NCBI GenBank assembly: GCA_020049615.1
Contig: JAIFKN010000208.1
Span: 1 to 8,521 of the forward strand
Length of the DNA: 8,521 nucleotides
DNA from: a bacterium
Lineage (GTDB): Bacteria > Planctomycetota > UBA11346
Reading direction: 5' to 3'
Shown here in pieces: positions 1-5,506 of the stretch. The notes under the pieces are model-generated. The model made no database searches. It was not told the DNA's origin and saw nothing but the letters and a program-made list of their open reading frames with translations. The number at the start of each line of letters is the position of its first letter. The first letter of the stretch is position 1. A program made the position numbers and the translations under genes.

Positions 1-235
1 TGCGCACCCCCAGCAGATGGTTGACCACGCCCCAGGCCCAGGCCATCGGCTCGGTGATGGCCGACAGCGCCGCGACCACCCCGTCATAGCCAGACGCACC
101 GCCGACGGCGGCCTCGAAGGCGGTGAAGTCCCGGTCGACCTGGGCGAGGTGCGCCCGCATCGCGGGCTCGACGTGCTCGGTCTGGATGCGGTCGAAGGCG
201 GGCAGCCCGACGGGGCCGAGGAGCGGGTTGGTCAT
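1..235 (-). CDS. prlC: M3-family oligopeptidase (oligopeptidase A-like), N-terminal fragment
   Basis: Reading the minus strand from the ATG at 235-233 gives 78 codons that stay open to the window edge. The protein begins MTNPLLGPVGLPAF, followed by an EHVEPAM motif near residue 20. This is the characteristic start of oligopeptidase A (E. coli PrlC begins MTNPLL, then LPPF and PEHVVPA). Later, around residues 62-77, EPMAWAWGVVNHLLGVR matches the family's segment with a conserved S/N-H-L. Family members are cytoplasmic zinc metallopeptidases of about 680 residues that degrade oligopeptides and cleaved signal peptides; the HEXXH zinc site lies far outside this fragment. No Shine-Dalgarno sequence is visible; the start is chosen from the match to the family N terminus. 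The gene is divergent from the small protein at 309, with 73 bp between. The symbol is by homology only, since the catalytic part is not seen. Confidence 0.82.
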   Translation of the reverse strand, partial: MTNPLLGPVGLPAFDRIQTEHVEPAMRAHLAQVDRDFTAFEAAVGGASGYDGVVAALSAITEPMAWAWGVVNHLLGVR

Positions 236-308
236 GCGGGAGGGTTGAGGCCGAGTCCCAGCGTGCAAGCGCTTCCGTGACCGCCTTCCGCCGCTAGCTT
301 CCGCCGCC
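236..308. promoter_or_regulatory. Divergent intergenic region with AAGCGCTT palindrome and a direct repeat
   Basis: This 73-bp gap separates the outward-facing oligopeptidase and CsbD-like genes, so it should hold both promoters. It contains the palindrome AAGCGCTT (267-274) inside TGCAAGCGCTTCCG (264-277), which loosely resembles LacI/CcpA-type operators. It also has a 10-nt direct repeat CTTCCGCCGC at 285-294 and 298-307, ending one base before the downstream ATG. I see no convincing -35/-10 pair. The regulatory role is inferred from position only. Confidence 0.3.
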
Positions 309-521
309 ATGAACGTCCTGACCGACAGCCAGTGGGCCGCCCTCGAACCGCTGCTGAAGAAGGCCTGCCCGAAGCTGACGCCGCTCGACCTGAGCGAAAG
401 CCAGCGCCGGGTCGACATCCTCACCGCCAAGATCCAGAACCGCCACTGGATGGACCGCGTCGCCGCCCAGCACCTGGTCATCGGGCTGCTGCAGCAGGCG
501 GGGATCCAGAAGATCGCCTAG
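309..521 (+). CDS. Small hypothetical protein, CsbD/YjbJ-like
   Basis: A 70-residue soluble protein with no signal peptide or membrane segment. Residues 22-47 (KLTPLDL, then R..ILTAKIQNRHW) follow the pattern of CsbD/YjbJ-family stress proteins, where a KLTDDDL segment is followed by a KRDQLVGKIQERYG segment; both have K-L-T-x-x-D-L, a basic pair, an L-x-x-K-I-Q and an aromatic residue. CsbD proteins are short, helical, abundant under general stress and of unknown biochemical role. The C-terminal third (VAAQHLVIGLLQQAG) does not look like the family, so homology is tentative. The first residues LTDSQWAALEPLL superficially recall the start of IS5-type transposases, but nothing after them supports that. 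No Shine-Dalgarno sequence is seen before the ATG. The stop codon lies 1 bp before the inverted repeat at 523-589. Confidence 0.6.
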   Translation: MNVLTDSQWAALEPLLKKACPKLTPLDLSESQRRVDILTAKIQNRHWMDRVAAQHLVIGLLQQAGIQKIA

Positions 522-522
522 G

Positions 523-589
523 CCTGGGACCGACGAGCTCCAGCTCGTCGTCGGGCCGTTCCGACGAGCTGGAGCTCGTCGGTCCCAGG
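523..589. repeat. Nested inverted repeat, 28-bp perfect arms with 11-nt loop
   Basis: Arms 523-550 and 562-589 are perfect reverse complements of 28 nt, separated by an 11-nt spacer (551-561). Each arm contains its own palindrome: CGACGAGCT-CC-AGCTCGTCG at 531-550 and CGACGAGCT-GG-AGCTCGTCG at 562-581. The sequence can therefore fold either as one long hairpin or as two short consecutive hairpins. It begins 1 bp after the stop of the small gene and ends 8 bp before the HIT start. No T-tract follows, so it is not a classic intrinsic terminator. It resembles REP/BIME-type dispersed repeats, but a genome-wide copy number is needed to say so. It could reduce read-through or limit translation of the HIT gene. 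Confidence 0.85.
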
Positions 590-597
590 AAGCACCC

Positions 598-1008
598 ATG
601 TCTTCGATATTCACCAAGATCCTCGCTGGACAGATCCCCGGCCAGTTCGTCTTCCGCGACGAACTGTGGGCCGCCGTGCTCGACATCCGTCCGGTATCGC
701 CGGGCCATGCGTTGCTCGTCCCGCTGCATGAGGCGCAGCACCTCGCCGAGCTGCCGGCGCCGACGCTGGCGGCACTTGGCGACCGCCTCGCCCGCCTGAC
801 CGCGGCGGTGAAGACGGCCAGCGGGGCGCCGGCCGTCAACGTGGTCGTGAACGACGGCCCGGCCGCCGGCCAGGAGGTGCCGCACGCGCACCTCCACGTG
901 TTCCCCCGCTTCCCGGATGACGGCAAGCGCCTGTCCTGGCCCGCCGCGCCCTACGCCGATGGCGAACTGGCGCGCTGGGCCGAGCGTCTGCGCGCAGCCT
1001 GGAAATGA
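598..1008 (+). CDS. HIT-family (histidine triad) protein
   Basis: A 136-residue cytoplasmic protein of usual HIT length. The N terminus (SSIFTKILAGQIP, F.F.D) matches bacterial HIT proteins, whose conserved start is a SIF.KIl.geIP pattern. VSPGHALLVPLHEAQHL at about 33-49 is the conserved strand/turn. NDGPAAGQEVPHAHLHVFPR at about 85-104 carries the H-x-H-x-H triad, with H96, H98 and H100; the middle His (H98) should be the nucleophile that forms the nucleotidyl intermediate. HIT proteins hydrolyse or transfer nucleoside monophosphates from adenylated substrates; the physiological substrate cannot be read from sequence. AGGAAG (587-592) is a good ribosome binding site for the ATG at 598, and its first bases belong to the right arm of the inverted repeat. 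The stop overlaps the next gene's ATG (ATGA, 1005-1008), indicating translational coupling to the methyltransferase. Confidence 0.93.
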   Translation: MSSIFTKILAGQIPGQFVFRDELWAAVLDIRPVSPGHALLVPLHEAQHLAELPAPTLAALGDRLARLTAAVKTASGAPAVNVVVNDGPAAGQEVPHAHLHVFPRFPDDGKRLSWPAAPYADGELARWAERLRAAWK

Positions 1009-1847
1009 CCGTCCCCGACGGCGGCCCGCCGAATCCCAATTCAGTCGCCCCGACCCCATCGCCGAACCTCGCCGGCTGCACCATCATTCTGGTGCGCACC
1101 CAAGGGCCGATCAACCTGGGCATGGTGGCACGGGTGTGCGGCAACATGGGCGTCAGCGACCTGCGCCTGGTGGCGCCGATCGCCGAGGTGAACTGCGAGG
1201 ATTCGCGCAAGTTCTCGACCCATTCGCGCGACCTGCTGCTGTCGGCCCGGATCTTCCCCGACCTTGCCGCAGCTGTCGCCGACTGCCAGCTGGTCATCGG
1301 CACCAGCGCCCGCTTCCGCGACAGCGAGCTGGGCTCGAGCCTGGCGCCGCACGAGGTGCCGGCGCTGCTCGCCGTCCGGCCCGCCGAGCGCTGGGCCCTG
1401 GTCTTCGGCAACGAGGCCGACGGACTCGACACCCGCGAGCTGCGCTGCTGCCAGGCCTGGGTCCATCTCGAGACCTTCGGCGACAACAGCAGCTACAATC
1501 TGGCCAACGCCGTCGCCATCACCACCTACGTCATCGCCACGGTCGGCATCCCGCCGGTGCGCGGCGAGAACGAGCCGGGCGCGCCGCGCGAGGCGATCAG
1601 CGCCCTGTACGACTACTGGCTGGCGACGCTGGATCGCATCCGCTACTTCCGTCGTGCCGACGTCGAGCGCTTCCGCCCGATGCTGACCCGCATGCTGTCG
1701 CGCTGGCATCTGACCATGACCGACGTGCAGGCCCTGCGCGGCATGCTGGCGCAGGTCAACTACCACGCCTTCGGCCGGCGCTTCGACCGGCTCGACCTGG
1801 AGGCTACGGAGCCGAAGGAGCCGGAGCCGCCGGCTGGACCGGGATGA
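1005..1847 (+). CDS. trmJ: TrmJ-type SPOUT RNA 2'-O-methyltransferase
   Basis: A 280-residue SpoU/TrmH-family protein. Motif 1 is N37-L-G-M-V-A-R43 within IILVRTQGPINLGMVARV, motif 2 is WALVFGNEADGL (about 130-141, E137), and motif 3 is SYNLANAVAITTYV (about 163-176), where most relatives have a Leu in place of the Tyr. Together these form the trefoil-knot S-adenosylmethionine site. The RTQGPINLG.VAR arrangement and the helical C-terminal extension (about 200-265) are typical of TrmJ, which methylates the ribose at position 32 of tRNAs. Another SPOUT target (rRNA or other tRNA position) cannot be excluded. The first 22 residues are Pro-rich and dispensable-looking. The tail EATEPKEPEPPAGPG is low complexity and lies in the 44-bp overlap with the convergent LysM gene. 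The start overlaps the HIT stop by ATGA. Confidence 0.88.
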   Translation: MTVPDGGPPNPNSVAPTPSPNLAGCTIILVRTQGPINLGMVARVCGNMGVSDLRLVAPIAEVNCEDSRKFSTHSRDLLLSARIFPDLAAAVADCQLVIGTSARFRDSELGSSLAPHEVPALLAVRPAERWALVFGNEADGLDTRELRCCQAWVHLETFGDNSSYNLANAVAITTYVIATVGIPPVRGENEPGAPREAISALYDYWLATLDRIRYFRRADVERFRPMLTRMLSRWHLTMTDVQALRGMLAQVNYHAFGRRFDRLDLEATEPKEPEPPAGPG

Positions 1848-2436
1848 TGATGTTCTGGCCGGCCTGCGTGCCGCCCGGGTTGGCCTGGGCGATCAGCCGC
1901 CAGTGCTGCGGACTGCCATAGAACGCCGTGCTGATGTCGGCCAGGGTATCGCCGGGCTGGACCAGATAGGTGCGGTCGCCTGCCGGAACCGCGTGGGGCG
2001 GGGTAACCGCAACAGCGGTCTCATCCACGACCAGTGCGATGGACAGTCGCGCAGGATCGCGCTTCGCCAGCTTGTCACCGAGATACGTCTGCGCGGCAAC
2101 TTCGAATTCGCTGCGCTTGGCCTCGCTCAGCGCAGCACCGGCCGGCGGGCTGATCCGCACCTTGGCTGTCAGCCGCTCCCACCGCCAATCCCCGTCATCA
2201 TGCTGCCTCCCTTCCACCCACACGGGCAGTTCCTCAATGGCGACCAGCACCGTCCATTTCTCGCCAAGATCTTCCTGGATGGCATTGCGCAGGCGTTCCT
2301 GGGTGTTGTCCCGTTCGTTCCGCGCATTGTTCGCGCCAACCTTGCCGTCACCGGTGATCACGATCCCACGGTTCATGGTGTCGCCACAGCCGGCACAGAC
2401 GAGAATGAGGCAGAGGGAGAGAAGGTTGCGGATCAT
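1804..2436 (-). CDS. LysM-domain lipoprotein
   Basis: A 210-residue exported protein. Residues 1-16 form a short signal peptide (MIRNLLSLCLILVCAG) followed by C17, a likely lipidation site, although the -3 position is Cys rather than the usual Leu/Val (C-A-G-C). Residues about 18-140 have no family I recognise; a charged segment near 35-60 (NARNERDNTQERLRNAIQED) looks helical. Residues about 155-200 are a LysM domain (RTYLVQPGDTLADISTAFYG, then W..IAQANP and a final IIIP), a peptidoglycan/chitin-binding fold. The C-terminal QPAAPAPSAP is a flexible tail. It probably sits in the envelope bound to peptidoglycan. It is last in the minus-strand operon, 21 bp after the transglutaminase-like gene, and its 3' end overlaps the convergent methyltransferase gene by 44 bp. 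No Shine-Dalgarno sequence is seen. Confidence 0.85.
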   Translation of the reverse strand: MIRNLLSLCLILVCAGCGDTMNRGIVITGDGKVGANNARNERDNTQERLRNAIQEDLGEKWTVLVAIEELPVWVEGRQHDDGDWRWERLTAKVRISPPAGAALSEAKRSEFEVAAQTYLGDKLAKRDPARLSIALVVDETAVAVTPPHAVPAGDRTYLVQPGDTLADISTAFYGSPQHWRLIAQANPGGTQAGQNIIIPVQPAAPAPSAP

Positions 2437-2457
2437 AGGCGCGAGACTGCCGCAGCT

Positions 2458-3474
2458 TCACGCCGCGGCAATGCTCCAGCCGCACTCGCCGATGGCCCAG
2501 TCGGTGCAGTAGAGGGCATCATCTCCGTCTGCGTCGAGGCGCCCGCCGATCCCACCGAGGTCGTCGCCAACCGGACCCGCCGCAGCAGCCACCCGGATGC
2601 GGCGGGCGTCATGCCGACCCACCGCCAGCGGCACGGTCGCGGACCAGTCTGCCCCGAGCATGCGCGCCACCGCCGGGATGGTCGGATCGAGCGGGATCCA
2701 GCCTGCCGGTCCATCGTCGGCCTCGACCCAGAAGTGCGCATTGGCCAGGCCGCGGTGCGCCACCACTCCGGCCACCAGCCGCCAGGGCCGGCCCTGCAGC
2801 GTCAGGGCTTCGCCACAGAGGCGGGCGAGATCCAGGCAGGTGCCGGTAGTCGTCGCCGGTTCGCCTGGCCGATGGCGGCGGTAGGCATAGGTGAAGGATG
2901 CGGCGAGATCGCGCAGCAGGCTCTCAAACCCGGCGCGATCACGCGGCTCGGCCAGTTGCGGTTCCAACGCCAGTTCATCCTCGGCCGTCCAGCGATGCTC
3001 GCGCGCCGGGGCACGCTCCAGCAGACGGCAGCCGTCGCCAGATTCGCCCTCATCCCACTGCCGGGCCAGGATCCGCTGGCCAGGAGCGTCCACCGGCTCC
3101 GGCACCTGCCAGCGCAGGCCGAGGGGCGCGGGCAGCAGGCAGGTCTGGGCGCGGCGCACCACGACGCGGCAGGGGCGCCCGGTGGTGGTGAACCAGCGCA
3201 ACCAGGCGTTCCAACGCCGGGCCAGCGCTGGGCAGCGGTCGAGCCGCCCCCAGCTCAGCCAGTTGCTCACGGCATACGGGTCGAACCGTCCGTCGGGCAG
3301 GGCAGGACAGCCGTCGGCCGTCCACCGGGCGATGTCCCGCTCGGTGACCCGCAGCCGGCCAGCGATCTCGCTCGCCGGGCATGGCGCGTTGGCGTGGTCG
3401 GGGCCAGGCTCGAGGAACACGGACGGATCAGCGTCCGGGCGCCGGACCCACGTCCTTGGACTGGTCGGGCTCAT
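2458..3474 (-). CDS. Transglutaminase-like protein with N-terminal helix-turn-helix
   Basis: A protein of 338 residues from the ATG at 3474. Residues about 34-75 (ASEIAGRLRVTERDIARWTA, then DGCPAL, DPYAVSNWL) match the winged-helix pattern of MerR/excisionase/Nu1-type DNA-binding domains. Residues about 165-270 are a transglutaminase-like (papain-fold) core: GTC213LDLARLCGEAL, then NAH247FWVE and LD263PT give the Cys-His-Asp triad in the expected order and spacing. Such domains act as proteases, peptide N-glycanases or cross-linkers; the substrate is unknown. No signal peptide is visible, so it appears cytoplasmic. A GTG one codon upstream (3477) or a GTG at 3420 are alternative starts. The 3474 start overlaps pssA by 47 bp, while 3420 would leave no overlap and still keep the HTH. 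The combination of a DNA-binding-like domain with a hydrolase-like core is unusual. Confidence 0.8.
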   Translation of the reverse strand: MSPTSPRTWVRRPDADPSVFLEPGPDHANAPCPASEIAGRLRVTERDIARWTADGCPALPDGRFDPYAVSNWLSWGRLDRCPALARRWNAWLRWFTTTGRPCRVVVRRAQTCLLPAPLGLRWQVPEPVDAPGQRILARQWDEGESGDGCRLLERAPAREHRWTAEDELALEPQLAEPRDRAGFESLLRDLAASFTYAYRRHRPGEPATTTGTCLDLARLCGEALTLQGRPWRLVAGVVAHRGLANAHFWVEADDGPAGWIPLDPTIPAVARMLGADWSATVPLAVGRHDARRIRVAAAAGPVGDDLGGIGGRLDADGDDALYCTDWAIGECGWSIAAA

Positions 3475-4381
3475 CACCGAGATCGTCGGCCGCCTCCTCG
3501 TCCTCGTCGGTCAGAGGACTGCGGCCCTGCCGCCAGTTGCACCAGACCTCGTAGCTGCCGCGGAAGAGTCCCCAGGCGACATAGCCCGAGGTGCCGAAGA
3601 ACAGGACGTAGGGGAAGGGCACGATGACCAGTCCGGCGATCAGCATGATCAGCATGATCATCGAACGGAAGCCGAGTCGCCCGAACAGGGTGTTGCCGGC
3701 ATGCGGGTAGCGCACGGTCGAGACCATCAGCAGCCCCGAACCGACGGTGATCCCAACCATGGCCCAACGGTACGGATCCATGCTTTCCAGACCTGTCCAT
3801 GTACCCGGCACGATCAGCCCGGTGTCGGTCAGCCAGCGGGCGATCAGCTTGTCGGGACAGAGCAGCGCGTATTGATGGAACATGACCCAGCCGCAGACCA
3901 GCGCCGCGGCGCCCGGGCTGGGCAGGCCGCGGAACCAGGGCGTCGCCTCGTCGCTGTGCTCGACGTTGTAGCGGGCCAGGCGGATGGCTGCCATCACGGC
4001 ATAGAACACGGTGACGAACCACAGCAGCTTGTCGCCGTAGGCGAAGACGCCGGGCTGGCCGAGGACCAGGCGATGGACCAGGATCGCCGGTGCGACACCG
4101 AAGGAGACGACGTCGGCCAGGCTGTCCAGCTCCGCGCCGAACGGTCCGGCCGTCCGCGTCATGCGGGCGACCTTGCCGTCGAACAGGTCGAAGATCATGG
4201 CCACGAACACGGCGCTGGCCCCGATGAGCAGCATCCAGCTGTGGGCTGGGCTGTTGGGCACATATGAGGCGGCGCAGAGCACCGCGGTGATGCCGGAGGC
4301 GAGATTGCCCGCAGTCAGCAGGGTGGGGAAGACCGGCAGGGTCTTCAGGCGCTTGAGGCGCTGCTGCAGCTTCTGGTTCAC
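3428..4381 (-). CDS. pssA: CDP-diacylglycerol--serine O-phosphatidyltransferase
   Basis: This integral membrane enzyme makes phosphatidylserine from CDP-diacylglycerol and L-serine, and is 317 residues from the GTG at 4381. The CDP-alcohol phosphatidyltransferase signature is complete: D68-G-x2-A-R73-x8-G82-x3-D86-x3-D90 within FDGKVARMTRTAGPFGAELD, with D65 just before it. The region before the signature (PTLLTAGNLASG) matches the PssA N terminus. Several hydrophobic segments follow, including a long pair near 235-270. The C-terminal tail is highly acidic (DEDEEAADD). It lies directly downstream of psd. The frame is open back to another GTG at 4459, which would add 26 residues that do not look like the family. 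I prefer 4381, where the GTG overlaps the stop of a 29-codon ORF as GTGA. No strong Shine-Dalgarno sequence precedes either start. Confidence 0.92.
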   Translation of the reverse strand: MNQKLQQRLKRLKTLPVFPTLLTAGNLASGITAVLCAASYVPNSPAHSWMLLIGASAVFVAMIFDLFDGKVARMTRTAGPFGAELDSLADVVSFGVAPAILVHRLVLGQPGVFAYGDKLLWFVTVFYAVMAAIRLARYNVEHSDEATPWFRGLPSPGAAALVCGWVMFHQYALLCPDKLIARWLTDTGLIVPGTWTGLESMDPYRWAMVGITVGSGLLMVSTVRYPHAGNTLFGRLGFRSMIMLIMLIAGLVIVPFPYVLFFGTSGYVAWGLFRGSYEVWCNWRQGRSPLTDEDEEAADDLGDEPDQSKDVGPAPGR

Positions 4382-4467
4382 TGGGCGAACTCGACCAGCA
4401 GCTGCGCCGATTGTATGCCGCCACCGCCACTCGGCGCCCGCCCCACCGCAGAGCGACACGTGCTCAT
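4378..4467 (-). CDS. Possible 29-codon bridging ORF between psd and pssA
   Basis: The ATG at 4467-4465 overlaps the psd stop as ATGA, and the TGA at 4380-4378 overlaps the preferred pssA GTG as GTGA. The ORF fills the psd-pssA gap exactly. The peptide begins MSTCRSAVGRAPSGGGG and ends IQSAQLLVEFAQ. It has no domain I recognise, no signal peptide, and a Gly-rich middle. Its end (LLVEFAQ) echoes the end of psd (VLVEFTS), so the segment could be a decayed duplication of the psd tail rather than a gene. If translated, it would couple pssA translation to psd. No homologue is known to me, and expression is unproven. Confidence 0.3.
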   Translation of the reverse strand: MSTCRSAVGRAPSGGGGIQSAQLLVEFAQ

Positions 4468-5126
4468 GACGTGAACTCCACCAGCACCGTCTCCCCGCCC
4501 TTCACCCGGTCGCCGCGTTTGACCAGCACCGTGTGCGGGCGGTCGAGGGGGACGTACAGTTCAGTGCGGCTGCCGAAGCGGATCATGCCGAAGAGCTCGC
4601 CACGCGCGAGGCGGTCGCCGATCCCGTGCGTGCAGATGATGCGGCGGGCGATCAGGCCGGCAAGCTGTCGCACGACGATGCGGATGTCCTTGCCGACCTC
4701 GGGATCGCAGGCGATGCCGAGGGTGTTGGCCTCGTTGCGCTCGGCGCAATCGGGATGGCGCACATCGAGGAAGCTGCCTGGACGGTAGGCGGCGTAGGTG
4801 ACCGTTCCGGCGCAGGGCGCGCGGTTCACATGCACATCGAAGACGCTGAGGAAGATGCCGATGCGACGGGCCTGACCGCCGATCACCACCGGCTCGGGCA
4901 ACTCGTCGACATCCCACACCACGCCGTCAGCCGGCGCGACCAGGCGGTGCGGTCCCGGCGGCGGGGTGCGGCGTGGACTGCGGAAGAACCACAGCACGAA
5001 CAGGCCAAGCGCGATCGCCACCGCGATGCCGATATCACGCGGCAGGCCCTCGGGGAGCAGCCAGGCACCCCAGCCGACCACGCTCCACGAGACCAGGATC
5101 GGGACGATGCCCCAGCGAGCGATCAC
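4464..5126 (-). CDS. psd: Phosphatidylserine decarboxylase (short, archaeal-type)
   Basis: This pyruvoyl-dependent membrane enzyme converts phosphatidylserine to phosphatidylethanolamine. It is 220 residues, the length of the short archaeal-type family. Two hydrophobic segments at about 5-22 and 32-47 anchor it, followed by FFRSPRR. APAD67GVV and SVFD97VH99VNRAP are the family motifs that contain residues of the self-cleavage and catalytic centre. HPDCAERNEAN (about 124-134) is also conserved. FG185-S186R is the self-cleavage site, where Ser becomes the pyruvoyl group and the chain splits into beta and alpha subunits. The GTG start at 5126 overlaps the upstream membrane-protein stop as GTGA, and the protein ends VLVEFTS. 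The frame stays open further upstream, to 5411, but that part is antisense-like sequence within the preceding gene and does not look like Psd. Confidence 0.93.
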   Translation of the reverse strand: MIARWGIVPILVSWSVVGWGAWLLPEGLPRDIGIAVAIALGLFVLWFFRSPRRTPPPGPHRLVAPADGVVWDVDELPEPVVIGGQARRIGIFLSVFDVHVNRAPCAGTVTYAAYRPGSFLDVRHPDCAERNEANTLGIACDPEVGKDIRIVVRQLAGLIARRIICTHGIGDRLARGELFGMIRFGSRTELYVPLDRPHTVLVKRGDRVKGGETVLVEFTS

Positions 5127-5506
5127 GGACGGACTCCAGGCTGTTCGGGTGGCGGCCCGTCGTGGAAGCGGATCTCGATCGGCCGACGTCCATCGGCGGG
5201 CGGCGGGAGCGGGGGCGCCACGCCCTGCAGCGGATGTCCCAGCCGGGCGGCGGTCAGCAGCACCGCGCACATCAGGATGGCCGCGACCAGCGGGGCACGG
5301 AACAGCGAACCGACCTCTCGCTTCCACGCCATCAGCCAGGCGACCAGCAGTACGACCAGCAGGGCGCCTATGCGCGGCGGCTGATGCGCCCACCACACCG
5401 CTGCCAGGCACGCGCCATAGCCGGCAAGACGGTAGATCCGTCCCAGGCCGGGTTGCCGGGCATAGAAGGATCCGAGGTCGACGTGGGCGGCGTCCGCCAG
5501 GCGCAT
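5123..5506 (-). CDS. Small hypothetical membrane protein, first gene of the psd-pssA operon
   Basis: A 127-residue protein that I do not recognise. Hydrophobic segments at about 26-41 (LAGYGACLAAVWWA), 46-61 (IGALLVVLLVAWLMAW) and 71-88 (APLVAAILMCAVLLTAAR) suggest three membrane helices. Positive residues (WKREVGSLFR) between the second and third form a short loop. The C-terminal 35 residues are Pro-rich and soluble (APPLPPPADGRRPIEIRFHDG), probably outside the bilayer. The ATG at 5506 is the first Met before the hydrophobic part. The same frame remains open far upstream to 6925, but that stretch is antisense to the kinase gene. The stop overlaps the psd GTG by 4 bp (GTGA), so translation is likely coupled. 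Its placement suggests a role linked to phospholipid synthesis or the envelope, but no function can be assigned. Confidence 0.72.
   Translation of the reverse strand: MRLADAAHVDLGSFYARQPGLGRIYRLAGYGACLAAVWWAHQPPRIGALLVVLLVAWLMAWKREVGSLFRAPLVAAILMCAVLLTAARLGHPLQGVAPPLPPPADGRRPIEIRFHDGPPPEQPGVRP

Noticed and set aside
309..350. LTDSQWAALEPLL resembling the start of IS5-type (DUF4096) transposases
   Set aside because: The similarity stops after about 13 residues, the protein is only 70 aa, and no inverted repeats or DDE part follow.
2448..2470. TGCCGC/GCGGCA hairpin at the junction of the transglutaminase-like and LysM genes
   Set aside because: Only a 6-bp stem with an 11-nt loop, no T-tract, and such stems are common in GC-rich DNA.
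1903..3627. A 574-codon plus-strand open frame
   Set aside because: It is antisense to the LysM and transglutaminase-like genes, whose domain motifs are clear, and its translation has no recognisable domain.
3640..3662. Direct repeat of GATCAGCAT inside pssA
   Set aside because: It lies in the coding sequence of a hydrophobic helix (MLIMLI) and is explained by repeated Met-Leu-Ile codons.
2891..4267. A 458-codon plus-strand open frame rich in Asp, Gln and His
   Set aside because: Antisense to pssA and the transglutaminase-like gene; composition is that of a shadow frame.
4382..4459. pssA start at the upstream GTG (4459)
   Set aside because: The extra 26 residues do not resemble PssA N-termini and the segment is better explained by the bridging ORF frame; it remains possible and is noted in the pssA entry.
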